Assembly: GCA_934140575.1 (NCBI GenBank)
Contig: CAKPBJ010000012.1
Location: 1-42,457, forward strand
DNA: 42,457 nt
From: an uncultured Bacilli bacterium
GTDB lineage: Bacteria; Bacillota_I; Bacilli_A; RF39; UBA660
Reading direction: 5' to 3'
Below are positions 8,161 to 15,423 of the stretch, piece after piece. The notes under the pieces were generated by a model. It was given only the letters and a program-made list of their open reading frames with translations, did not search any database and had not been told where the DNA came from. Position 1 is the stretch's first letter; each line of letters begins with the position of its first letter. A program made the translations under genes and the position numbers.

Positions 8161-8168
8161 GAGGGTAT

Positions 8169-8975
8169 ATGAAGTATATTAGATATATAGTTTTAAGTTT
8201 TATTATGTTTTTTATATTTACTATTAATACTAGTGCGAGTACTAATACATATACTAGAACTAGTGATAATTTATTAGTACCTAGTGATGTTGTAGTTGAT
8301 AGTAATAATATAAATAATATATTGAAGACTCCTTCGGTTTCTAGTAGTGAGAAGCTTTATGATTTTGCTGATTTACTTACTGATAGTGAAGAAGAAAAAC
8401 TTGTTAAGAGAATTAATAAATATGTTAATAGTAGTACTATTGATGTTGCGATTGTTACGACTAATGATTTATTAGGATTTAGTATTGATGATTATGCATA
8501 TAATTTTTATGATTATAATGATTTTATGAAAGATGGTATTGTATTTGTTATATATACTGGTGGTAATGAACCTGAAATATATATGGGAAATAGTGGAGAT
8601 ACTGAGGGTAAAGTATTTACTATTTATACTGATTATTGGATAAATCAGATTTTAGATTATGTTTATAAAGATATAAAGGTTGGTAAATATTATAGTGCTT
8701 GTAATAAATATGTAGATTCATTAGATGCACTAGTTGATGTTGAAAGAAACGGTAACTATAGAATGGATGGTAATGGGAATTTGATTAAGAATATTCCTTG
8801 GGTTGAGATAGTAGTTTTATCTTTAACTTTAACATTTATTATAATAGTTATTATATATTCAAAGGCTATGTCTATGAAGAAATTATCTTATGCTGATAGG
8901 CTTGATGATTGTGTAGATAAAAGTAATTTGATGGTTAAAAATAATTCATATACTAATACTTATATAAATAAGTAA
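8169..8975 (+). CDS. TPM-domain membrane protein (YdjH-like)
   Basis: The 268-residue protein has a signal peptide (MKYIRYIVLSFIMFFIF, cleavage likely near residue 25), an outward TPM domain (YDFADLLTDSEEEKLVKRIN at about 63, then TIDVAIVTTNDL and the GIVFVIYTGGNEPEIYMG strand), and a membrane anchor at about 218-238 with a short cytoplasmic tail. TPM domains occur in the Psb27/YgcG group and here match YdjH of the YdjGHI complex. The ATG at 8169 is used because GGAGGG, overlapping the previous stop, lies just before it. The open frame extends upstream, but those codons lie inside the previous gene. Confidence 0.75.
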   Translation: MKYIRYIVLSFIMFFIFTINTSASTNTYTRTSDNLLVPSDVVVDSNNINNILKTPSVSSSEKLYDFADLLTDSEEEKLVKRINKYVNSSTIDVAIVTTNDLLGFSIDDYAYNFYDYNDFMKDGIVFVIYTGGNEPEIYMGNSGDTEGKVFTIYTDYWINQILDYVYKDIKVGKYYSACNKYVDSLDALVDVERNGNYRMDGNGNLIKNIPWVEIVVLSLTLTFIIIVIIYSKAMSMKKLSYADRLDDCVDKSNLMVKNNSYTNTYINK

Positions 8976-9017
8976 AATGAGTTATAATTATTATATTAAT
9001 AGAAAAGGAGAAATTTT

Positions 9018-10145
9018 ATGGGATTAATTAAGGCTGCTATTGGAGCAGTAGGAAGTACTCTACATGATCAATGGAAAGAGTATATTAAATGTGAGGATTT
9101 AGGTAATGATATTTTAATGAAGAGAGTTAGTACTCCTAATGGTATTATTACTAAAGATAGTGCTATTCAAGTAGCACCTGGACAAATTGCTGTTATTTTT
9201 GAGAATGGTAAGATATTAGATGCTTCAGCTGAGGCAGGTATTTATACTTTTGATGCTTCTTCATCTCCAAGTTTTTTTGCTGGACAATTTGGAGAAGTAT
9301 TTAAAGAAATGTGGACTCGTTTTACATATAATGGTGGAACAAATAAGGAACAAGCTGTATTTTATATAAATGCAAGAGAAATTATGGATAATAAATTTGG
9401 AACTCCAGCACCAGTACCTTTCCAAGATTGGTCACATCCAATTCCAAATCAAATGACTGGTACTATGAGTCCATTAAGAGTAGAAGTTAGATGTTTTGGT
9501 AAATATACATTTAAGGTTACTGATCCATGTGCTTTTATGAGTGAGATTGCAGGTACTGCTGATGAATATAGAAAAGATAAAATATGTGAACAAATGCGTT
9601 CTGAAGTTATTGGAACTTTCCAAAATGTATTGAATGAACTTGGAACTAGTAAATATAAAGTACCAGTTTTAGAGTTACCTAGTAATACAGATGAAATTAA
9701 AAAAATAATGAATGAAAAAGTATTTGATGAACCAATTCGTAAGCGTGGTATAAGTATTACAGGATTTGTAGTTGAATCTGTTACATTAGATGATGAATCT
9801 AATAAGAAGATTGATAATTATGAATTATCTAGTAATACATTTATGCAACAAGGAACTCTTACTGGTTCATATGCAGATGCACTTAAAGATGCAGCAAACA
9901 ATCCAAATGGAGCAGTTAATGGTATGATGGGAGTTGGAATGGTTAATATGGCAACAAATGGAGCTGTTAATTCAGCTACTGCTGGTGCTTTTGCAGCTCA
10001 AGCTCCTGGAGTTACTCAACAAGATCTTCAAGGTGGAGTAACTACTACTGCTAGTACAGGTACTTCTTCAAAATTCTGCCCTGAATGCGGAAGTCCTACT
10101 AATGGTGGAAAATTCTGTGCAAATTGTGGAAATAAATTAGCATAA
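9018..10145 (+). CDS. ydjI: SPFH-domain protein with C-terminal zinc ribbon (YdjI-like)
   Basis: The 375-residue protein begins with an SPFH (virion-core-like) domain covering about residues 30-280: QVAPGQIAVIFENGKI, the FKEMWTRFTYNGG block, VRCFGKYTFKVTDP and the KRGISITGFVVESVTLDD segment. An Ala/Gly-rich linker follows, then a CxxC zinc ribbon (FCPECGSPTNGGKFCANCG). This is the layout of B. subtilis YdjI, a stomatin/flotillin-like member of the PspA-YdjGHI envelope-stress system. The RBS is AAAGGAG. It follows ydjH by 42 bases and ends in a terminator. No pspA/liaH gene is in the window. Confidence 0.85.
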   Translation: MGLIKAAIGAVGSTLHDQWKEYIKCEDLGNDILMKRVSTPNGIITKDSAIQVAPGQIAVIFENGKILDASAEAGIYTFDASSSPSFFAGQFGEVFKEMWTRFTYNGGTNKEQAVFYINAREIMDNKFGTPAPVPFQDWSHPIPNQMTGTMSPLRVEVRCFGKYTFKVTDPCAFMSEIAGTADEYRKDKICEQMRSEVIGTFQNVLNELGTSKYKVPVLELPSNTDEIKKIMNEKVFDEPIRKRGISITGFVVESVTLDDESNKKIDNYELSSNTFMQQGTLTGSYADALKDAANNPNGAVNGMMGVGMVNMATNGAVNSATAGAFAAQAPGVTQQDLQGGVTTTASTGTSSKFCPECGSPTNGGKFCANCGNKLA

Positions 10146-10158
10146 TTATTATTTAATT

Positions 10159-10193
10159 AACCTCAGTTTTTGTTGAAATTTGAGGTTTTTTTC
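10159..10193 (+). terminator. intrinsic terminator after the SPFH gene
   Basis: AACCTCA (10159-10165) pairs with TGAGGTT (10181-10187), followed by T-rich sequence. About 165 bases of plain AT-rich sequence with no recognised signal follow. Confidence 0.8.
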
Positions 10194-10360
10194 TTTTGAT
10201 TTTTAATAAGAATGTTTTATATTAGATAAATATTTGTTTATATAGCTTAGATAAAGAAATTTAATTTTTAATGAAAGTTTTCTAAAAAAACATTTTGTAA
10301 TAGTAATTATTTCTTTATTTTTCAAGGAATTATTGCTTATACAAATTTTTTATAGCAGCA

Positions 10361-10424
10361 CTTTACATGCTTATTTGACATTTTTTGGTTGAACTAGTAG
10401 AATAGTTAAATGTCACATGTAAAG
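10361..10424. repeat. nested inverted repeats around the ankyrin-gene promoter
   Basis: Three nested perfect arm pairs share one axis: CTTTACATG (10361-10369) with CATGTAAAG (10416-10424), TGACATTT (10376-10383) with AAATGTCA (10408-10415), and AACTA (10392-10396) with TAGTT (10403-10407). The right-hand arms are contiguous for 22 bases, while the left-hand arms are separated by 6 and 8 bases. The promoter at 10375-10403 lies within the structure, and the RBS begins at its right edge. Confidence 0.8.
10375..10403 (+). promoter_or_regulatory. sigma-A promoter of the ankyrin gene
   Basis: TTGACA (10375-10380), 17 bases, TAGAAT (10398-10403). Transcription would start near 10410, so the mRNA would carry only the right half of the nested repeats; the repeats would then act as DNA operator sites rather than as an mRNA hairpin. 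Confidence 0.75.
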
Positions 10425-10435
10425 AGGTGTATAAT

Positions 10436-11116
10436 ATGTTAAATAAAAAACAACAAATGATTGAGGCAACTTTGGAGGAACCGTCCCTGATTTTCAAACT
10501 TATTAAAGATAATGAGTTTGAAATAATTGAAGAAATGATTGAAAAGAATTTAGTAGATGTCAATCTAGAGGACAGTGTTGGTAATGATGTGGTTACCAGA
10601 TTATTAAAAGTAAAAGAGTATGATTTAGTTATTCCATTAATGAAGAAGAGAAACTGGAAGGTAAATCATCAGAATAGTGAAGGAAACACATTTGGTCATA
10701 TATTGGCATTAGATAATTCTATAAATACAATTAGAATTGTTAATGAGTTAGTTAAAAAGACAAAGTTTTTACCTAATATAAAAAATAATAAAGGTGAAAC
10801 TATTTTAGATAAGGCTATTAATAATAATTATTTATGTGCTGCATTTAAGATATTAGAAGATAAGAGATTTACTTCTATAGATGTTTTCTCTTTTAAGAAT
10901 TTAGTAGATGCTAGTATTAAGAATGTTTATTATGGTAAATATTCTAAGTTAAATAATTTAGAAGTTATAGTTGATAATTTAGAAAAGAAAGAATTAAGTT
11001 CTACTATGACTGATTTAATTAATAATATTAGTGAGAATATCGATACTATTAAAAGAGATATAATTAATAATGATTCTAGAATATTGGATGAACTTATTAA
11101 TAGTCATTTAGGATAA
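10436..11116 (+). CDS. ankyrin-repeat protein
   Basis: The 226-residue cytoplasmic protein has no signal peptide or membrane segment. About four degenerate ankyrin repeats cover residues 20-150: IIEEMIEKNLVDVNLEDSVGN, DLVIPLMKKRNWKVNHQNSEGN, VNELVKKTKFLPNIKNNKGE and AAFKILEDKRFTSIDVFS. The Lys/Asn-rich C-terminal 70 residues are of unknown fold. Ankyrin repeats bind proteins; the partner is unknown. The start is ATG 10436, six bases after AAAGAGGTG; an upstream in-frame GTG overlaps that RBS. The gene stands alone between terminators and has its own unusual promoter. Confidence 0.75.
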   Translation: MLNKKQQMIEATLEEPSLIFKLIKDNEFEIIEEMIEKNLVDVNLEDSVGNDVVTRLLKVKEYDLVIPLMKKRNWKVNHQNSEGNTFGHILALDNSINTIRIVNELVKKTKFLPNIKNNKGETILDKAINNNYLCAAFKILEDKRFTSIDVFSFKNLVDASIKNVYYGKYSKLNNLEVIVDNLEKKELSSTMTDLINNISENIDTIKRDIINNDSRILDELINSHLG

Positions 11117-11146
11117 GACAATTACTTGTTTTATTCTTTTTTTTTT
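11112..11146 (+). terminator. intrinsic terminator after the ankyrin gene
   Basis: GATAAGACAA (11112-11121) pairs with TTGTTTTATT (11126-11135) using two G-U pairs and a 4-base loop, then C and T10. It contains the stop codon. Confidence 0.75.
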
Positions 11147-11154
11147 GATATTAT
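11146..11154 (+). promoter_or_regulatory. extended -10 promoter of miaB
   Basis: TGATATTAT is an extended -10-like element that begins at the end of the preceding terminator's T-run, 26 bases before the miaB start. Confidence 0.45.
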
Positions 11155-11179
11155 AAGGTAGTTAAAAGGAGTGGTATAC

Positions 11180-12589
11180 ATGCATTTACCTGATTATAAA
11201 GAGGCTAGAACTAGAGATAAAAGAAGTTATGATAGAATTGATTTTAAGTTAGATTCTTCAGTTATTAATAAATATAAAGGGAAAACTTATTTTATTAAGA
11301 CTTATGGTTGTCAAATGAATGAACATGATAGTGAGAATGTTGCGGCATTACTTGAAAAGTTGGGATTTAGTAGAGTTGATGATTATAATGATGCTGATTT
11401 AGTATTACTTAATACTTGTAGTATAAGAGAAAATGCTCATAACAAAGCATTTGGTATGTTAGGAAGACTTAAACACTTAAAGTCTGAAAAACGTGATTTA
11501 ATTATAGGCTTATGTGGATGTATGGCACAGGAAGCTAGTGTAGTTGAAGAGATACTTAAAGATTATAAATTTGTTAATTTTGTATTTGGTACTCATAACT
11601 TATATCAATTACCTGATATACTTAATAAAGCAATTAATGATAATAAACAACAGATTGAAGTATTTTCTCGAGAAGGAGATTTAGTTGAAGGATTACCTGT
11701 TGTTAGGGCTAATAATTATAAAGCATATGTAAATATTATTTATGGTTGTGATAAATTTTGTACTTATTGTATAGTTCCTTATACTAGAGGAAGAGAAAGA
11801 AGTAGAAAAAAGGAAGATATCTTAAAAGAAATTGATGAGTTAGTAAAAGATGGTTATAAAGAAATTACTTTATTAGGACAAAATGTTAATGCTTATGGAA
11901 AAGATTTATATGATGACTATAATTTAGGAGATTTACTTGAAGAAGTTGCGAATAGAAATATTCCTCGTATTAGATTTATGACTAGTCATCCTTGGGATTT
12001 TACAGATAAAATGGTAGAAGTTATTGGTAAATATCCTAATATTATGCCTAGTGTTCATTTACCTGTACAAAGTGGTTCTTCTAGAATTTTGAAATTTATG
12101 GGTAGAAGATATACAAGAGAAAGTTATTTGGAATTATTTGATAAAATTAAAAAGACTGTTCCAGGAGTATCTATTTCTACAGATATAATTGTAGGTTTCC
12201 CAGGAGAAACTGAGGAAGATTTCCAAGAAACATTAAGTTTAGCTGAGTATTGTAAATATGATAATGCATTTACATTTATATTTTCTGCTAGAGAAGGAAC
12301 TCCTGCTTGTAAATTAAAAGACGAAGTTGATATTAAGACTAAAGAAGAAAGATTATATAGATTAAATGATGTAGTTAATAAATATTTTTTAGAAAATAAT
12401 AAGAAATTGGAAGGTAAGACTCTTAAGGTTTTAGTTGAAGGTGTATCTGAAAAGAAGGATATGTATTATGGATATAGCGAAACTAATAAACTTATTAATT
12501 TTGTAGGAGAAGGTGTTAAGCCTGGAGATATAGTAGATGTTAAAATAACGGCTGCTAAGACATGGAGTTTAGATGGAGAACTTGTATAA
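11180..12589 (+). CDS. miaB: tRNA-2-methylthio-N6-dimethylallyladenosine synthase MiaB
   Basis: The 469-residue radical-SAM enzyme adds the methylthio group to i6A37 of tRNAs reading UNN codons. The N-terminal methylthiotransferase domain starts FIKTYGCQMNEHDSE (Cys44) with the further cluster ligands in LLNTCSIRE and GLCGCMAQE. The radical-SAM cluster is C190-x3-C194-x2-C197 in YGCDKFCTYCIVPYTRGRE. A TRAM domain ends the protein (LKVLVEG...GDIVDVKI). The start is ATG 11180 after AAAAGGAGTGG; the in-frame GTG at 11171 lies in the RBS. As in B. subtilis it is followed, overlapping by 17 bases, by a YlbF/YmcA-family gene. Confidence 0.95.
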   Translation: MHLPDYKEARTRDKRSYDRIDFKLDSSVINKYKGKTYFIKTYGCQMNEHDSENVAALLEKLGFSRVDDYNDADLVLLNTCSIRENAHNKAFGMLGRLKHLKSEKRDLIIGLCGCMAQEASVVEEILKDYKFVNFVFGTHNLYQLPDILNKAINDNKQQIEVFSREGDLVEGLPVVRANNYKAYVNIIYGCDKFCTYCIVPYTRGRERSRKKEDILKEIDELVKDGYKEITLLGQNVNAYGKDLYDDYNLGDLLEEVANRNIPRIRFMTSHPWDFTDKMVEVIGKYPNIMPSVHLPVQSGSSRILKFMGRRYTRESYLELFDKIKKTVPGVSISTDIIVGFPGETEEDFQETLSLAEYCKYDNAFTFIFSAREGTPACKLKDEVDIKTKEERLYRLNDVVNKYFLENNKKLEGKTLKVLVEGVSEKKDMYYGYSETNKLINFVGEGVKPGDIVDVKITAAKTWSLDGELV

Positions 12590-12905
12590 AAAATTGGATG
12601 ATGTAATTCTTTGTATTAAAGAATCTATTGAATATAAGAATGTTATAGATATAAAGAAAAAGATGGATTCTAATGAAGAATTAAAAAAGAAAATTAATGA
12701 TATTAAATTATTACAAAAAAAGTATGTTAAAAGTAATTATGATTCTTCTGTAAAAAAAGATTTAGATAAATTAAATGATGAATTATTAGAAGTACCAATA
12801 TATAGAATATATTTAGATAATTTAAGTGTTGTTAATGAAAAGATAGAGTATGTTAAAGATAGTTTGAATGATTATTTTTATAATTTATTTAATAAAAAAT
12901 ACTAG
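12573..12905 (+). CDS. ymcA: YlbF/YmcA (Ric complex) family protein
   Basis: The 110-residue all-helical protein fits the YlbF/YmcA family (KNVIDIKKKMDSNEELKKKINDIKLLQKKY, then EVPIYRIYLDNLSVVNEKI). In Bacillus, YmcA (RicA) works with YlbF and YaaT in controlling RNase Y-dependent mRNA maturation and entry into sporulation. The assignment to YmcA rather than YlbF rests on position directly after miaB and before cotE. It is shorter than Bacillus YmcA (about 143 residues) and has only one Cys, near the N-terminus, so the Cys-bearing C-terminal tail of the Bacillus complex is absent. The start overlaps the miaB end, with GGAG just upstream. Confidence 0.75.
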   Translation: MENLYKKLDDVILCIKESIEYKNVIDIKKKMDSNEELKKKINDIKLLQKKYVKSNYDSSVKKDLDKLNDELLEVPIYRIYLDNLSVVNEKIEYVKDSLNDYFYNLFNKKY

Positions 12906-12926
12906 AGTTTATTTCTAGTATTTTTT
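12894..12926. terminator. bidirectional terminator between convergent genes
   Basis: A perfect 13-base palindromic stem (12894-12906 with 12914-12926) has a 7-base loop and A6 and T7 at its two ends, so it can terminate both strands. The + gene's TAG (12903-12905) and the - gene's stop (12915-12917) sit at mirror positions in the stem. Confidence 0.9.
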
Positions 12927-13538
12927 TAGTTCTTCGATTAGTTTTTCTGTTGCTTCTTTTATAAAGTCTTCTACAGGATATATATCGAATGTGTATCCTC
13001 TTTCTTGTTTTGAGTTTTCAATAATGATACCCATTTTATTAATAAGAATATCTAATTTATCGATTGGTATTTCTGTTATGATTGTTTTTGGTCTTTTAAA
13101 TTCTTCATAAAAAAGAGATAGGTCCATATTATGATTTTCAATTATTTGAATATTAACATTTGTGTAATCTGAATAAATCATACTTGTCATTTGTTCTTTG
13201 CTACAAGTCATTACAGTTCCATCTAATAATTTTATTGAATTGTTATATTCTAATTTTGTCATAAAATTTTCATACCATAATTTATCTGTATATAGATGTA
13301 TAAAATAACCTAATTCAAAACTATTCTTTTTAAATTTTTTGTATTTATTAGTAAATATTTCTAGGTTTGGAATATCTTGTGGTGTATTTATAATAAAATG
13401 TGATTTATATTTTTCTTCTCCTATTTGTTTTGCGATATCTGGGGCAATTGATCCTAGATAATAATCTTTTCTATCTTTAATTTTTAAATGTTTTTCTAAT
13501 TCTTTAGCTACTGCTAGATGTATGACTGCTGATGCCAT
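12915..13538 (-). CDS. zinc-dependent phospholipase C-like protein
   Basis: The 207-residue helical protein has the layout of the zinc-dependent phospholipase C-like family common in Firmicutes: MASAVIHLAVAKELEKHL, YYLGSIAPDIAKQ, YKSHFI, then FELGYFIHLYTDKLWYENF. The conserved His and Asp residues in these four motifs are the expected metal ligands. There is no signal peptide, so it would act inside the cell; its real substrate is unknown. It is the first of only two reverse-strand genes and interrupts the miaB-ymcA-cotE order. The RBS on the minus strand is AAAAGGAGG. Confidence 0.75.
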   Translation of the reverse strand: MASAVIHLAVAKELEKHLKIKDRKDYYLGSIAPDIAKQIGEEKYKSHFIINTPQDIPNLEIFTNKYKKFKKNSFELGYFIHLYTDKLWYENFMTKLEYNNSIKLLDGTVMTCSKEQMTSMIYSDYTNVNIQIIENHNMDLSLFYEEFKRPKTIITEIPIDKLDILINKMGIIIENSKQERGYTFDIYPVEDFIKEATEKLIEELKKY

Positions 13539-13567
13539 AGAAACCTCCTTTTATATTTCTTTATTTT

Positions 13568-13576
13568 ATTATAGCA
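13568..13576 (-). promoter_or_regulatory. extended -10 promoter of the phospholipase-like gene
   Basis: On the minus strand this reads TGCTATAAT, 30 bases before the start codon, with no clear -35. Confidence 0.55.
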
Positions 13577-13605
13577 TATTTTTTGTACTTTTCTTTTTGT
13601 TAGTG

Positions 13606-13614
13606 CATAAATTA
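13606..13614 (+). promoter_or_regulatory. possible sigma-E/sigma-K-type -10 before cotE
   Basis: CATAAATTA fits the CATAnnnTA -10 of the mother-cell sigma factors that drive cotE in Bacillus. The -35 is not convincing, and the predicted start would leave a leader of about 10 bases cutting into the RBS, so support is weak. Confidence 0.3.
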
Positions 13615-13628
13615 TAGTGGAGGTATAT

Positions 13629-14183
13629 ATGACTAATTATAGAGAAATCGTTACTAAAGCGGTGATATCAAAAGGAAAAAAATTATTTACAACTACACAT
13701 TCTATAGCTGTAGATAATCCGTCAACTATTTTGGGATGTTGGGTAATTAATCACAATTTTAATGGGAATATAAGTGGTAATCAGATTATTTTAGATGGAA
13801 GTTATGATGTTAATATATGGTATTCTAATAATAATGATACTGGTACACAGGTAGTTACTCAAACAAATAATTATCATGAAGTAATTAATATGCGAGAAAG
13901 AGATGACGTAAGTGGAGAAGATATTATTGTTAGGAGTTTAAAACAACCTAGTTGCGTTAAAGCTGAAATAGATGGAAATTCAATATCTTATACTATTGAG
14001 AAAGAGCTTGGTATTGAGTTAGTTGGAGATATTAAAGTAAAGATTGAAGCAAGCTTAGATGAAGATCCTTGGGATGAAATAGAGGATACTAGTATTAATA
14101 CAAATAATGATAAGGATGATAATACAGAGATTACTAGTGATATAGATAATGTTAATGAAAATTTTATTGAAGATTCAATTTAG
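13629..14183 (+). CDS. cotE: outer spore coat morphogenetic protein CotE
   Basis: The 184-residue protein (181 in B. subtilis) aligns over its length: NYREIVTKAVISKGKKLF, then a Ser/Thr-His stretch, ILGCWVINHNFNG, YDVNIWYSNNNDT, LKQPSCVKAEI and the long acidic tail DEDPWDEIED. CotE assembles in the mother cell around the forespore and nucleates the outer coat. Start ATG 13629 follows GTGGAGG; the upstream GTG in frame lies in the RBS. In Bacillus cotE sits between ymcA and mutS; here one inverted gene separates it from ymcA, and mutS is absent. Confidence 0.93.
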   Translation: MTNYREIVTKAVISKGKKLFTTTHSIAVDNPSTILGCWVINHNFNGNISGNQIILDGSYDVNIWYSNNNDTGTQVVTQTNNYHEVINMRERDDVSGEDIIVRSLKQPSCVKAEIDGNSISYTIEKELGIELVGDIKVKIEASLDEDPWDEIEDTSINTNNDKDDNTEITSDIDNVNENFIEDSI

Positions 14184-14212
14184 TTGACTTTAAAGAGATA
14201 ACTATTTATAAT
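14184..14212 (+). promoter_or_regulatory. sigma-A promoter after cotE
   Basis: TTGACT (14184-14189) begins at the base after the cotE stop; a 17-base spacer and TATAAT (14207-14212) follow. It serves the gene at 14235. Confidence 0.85.
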
Positions 14213-14234
14213 AACAATCATTTGAGGGGATATT

Positions 14235-15089
14235 ATGAATAGTTTTTTTGATGTAGAAAAAGAACTTGAAATGACGGATAAAGTTATTTCAGGAAAAAAA
14301 ATAGATAGTAGTTATGATAATATTTATACTAGAAGTAATGAAAAATTAGATGAATTATTTAAACAATTTGATGTTTCTAATAAGAAGGTTTTAACTGTAC
14401 TCGCTTCTTCAGATCAGTTATTCTTTTCTTTATTGAATGGAGCTAGTAGTGTAGATTGTTTTGATATAAATAGATTAACACAATATTTTTATTATTTAAG
14501 AAAATGGAATATTATTTATAATAATAAATTTTATCTACCAGTAAATGTAACGGGATTATTTATAAATGATTTGTTATGTAAGGCAGAGTCTAATATTTTA
14601 AGTGAAAATGAGGAAAGAGCATATAGATATTGGTATAAATTTATAAGAACTTATCCGGCTTTTATGTATAAAAAAATGTTTTTTACTCCTTTGGGAAAGA
14701 GACAATATGACATAGATATGGATTTACTAAAGGAGAAGCTCGTTACTAATGATTTAAATTTTAGATGTTTGGATTTATCTGATAAGGTTTCTAATGATGA
14801 TTATGATATTATTATTACTTCTAATATTTCTGAGTATTTTTATGATAATTATGAATTGCTTTCTAATTATAAAAGTAATTTAGTTAAACTTCTTGGGGAT
14901 GGTGGTAGTATTATTAGTTCTCATATGATGTTTTATACTATTCCTTCTAGTGAGATGAATTTGTTTTCTGATGAATTTGATTTTCGTGAGTTTCCATTTT
15001 ATTATGATGAATTTTATAGTGATTTAGCGTCTAGTAATTTTCCTTTGGGTTATAGTTATACGAAAAAGAGAGATGTCAACAAAAAATAG
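14235..15089 (+). CDS. DUF3419-like (BtaA-related) putative SAM-dependent protein
   Basis: The 284-residue protein has a Rossmann methyltransferase-like start at about residues 52-75 (KVLTVLASSDQLFFSLLNGASSVDCFDIN), where the glycine motif is replaced by ASSDQ and the acidic strand end DCFDIN would hold the cofactor ribose. YDIIITSNISEYF and LLGDGGSIISSHM correspond to later strands. This arrangement resembles DUF3419/BtaA-like proteins that use S-adenosylmethionine in lipid headgroup synthesis, but no substrate can be given. It has its own promoter and a terminator that overlaps its stop codon. Confidence 0.55.
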   Translation: MNSFFDVEKELEMTDKVISGKKIDSSYDNIYTRSNEKLDELFKQFDVSNKKVLTVLASSDQLFFSLLNGASSVDCFDINRLTQYFYYLRKWNIIYNNKFYLPVNVTGLFINDLLCKAESNILSENEERAYRYWYKFIRTYPAFMYKKMFFTPLGKRQYDIDMDLLKEKLVTNDLNFRCLDLSDKVSNDDYDIIITSNISEYFYDNYELLSNYKSNLVKLLGDGGSIISSHMMFYTIPSSEMNLFSDEFDFREFPFYYDEFYSDLASSNFPLGYSYTKKRDVNKK

Positions 15090-15101
15090 TTGACATCTTT
15101 T
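15070..15101 (+). terminator. intrinsic terminator overlapping the rpsP promoter
   Basis: AGATGTCAAC (15071-15080) pairs perfectly with GTTGACATCT (15089-15098), followed by T-rich sequence. Its right arm contains the -35 box of the rpsP promoter. Confidence 0.85.
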
Positions 15102-15118
15102 GATTTGTTATATATAAT
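15090..15118 (+). promoter_or_regulatory. strong sigma-A promoter of rpsP-khpA
   Basis: A consensus TTGACA (15090-15095), a 17-base spacer and consensus TATAAT (15113-15118). This is the best promoter match in the window, fitting a ribosomal protein operon. Confidence 0.92.
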
Positions 15119-15148
15119 AACATTGTTATTTAGAAATGGAGGGATATT

Positions 15149-15421
15149 ATGGCAGTTAAATTAAGATTAACAAGAATGGGTGCTAAGAAGAAACCTACTT
15201 ATAGAATTGTTGCTACTGATTCTCGTCGTCCTAGAGATGGACAATATTTAGAGTTAATTGGTACATATGCACCAGTTGGTGAATGCAAAGTAAGAATTGA
15301 TGAAGAAAAAGCATTAAAATGGTTAAATGATGGAGCACAACCTACTGATACTGTTAAGAACTTATTAAGTAAAGAAGGAATCATGAAGAAATTTGCTGAT
15401 TCTAAAAAGAAGGATAAGTAA
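15149..15421 (+). CDS. rpsP: 30S ribosomal protein bS16
   Basis: The 90-residue protein matches S16 throughout (VKLRLTRMGAKKKPTYRIV, DSRRPRDGQYLELIGTY, LKWLNDGAQPTDTVKNLLS). It is needed for assembly of the 30S body. The RBS is GGAGGG. It is followed after two bases by khpA, the conserved neighbour in Firmicutes; rimM, trmD and ffh, often in the same operon, are not here. Confidence 0.97.
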   Translation: MAVKLRLTRMGAKKKPTYRIVATDSRRPRDGQYLELIGTYAPVGECKVRIDEEKALKWLNDGAQPTDTVKNLLSKEGIMKKFADSKKKDK

Positions 15422-15423
15422 TT

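Noticed and set aside
10430..10435. TATAAT directly before the ankyrin start codon
   Set aside because: It lies in the spacer between RBS and ATG, and a good promoter exists at 10375-10403; a chance match in AT-rich DNA.
10363..10563. Reverse-strand open frame over the ankyrin promoter
   Set aside because: Ser/Ile-rich shadow with no RBS; it overlaps the real gene and the nested repeats.
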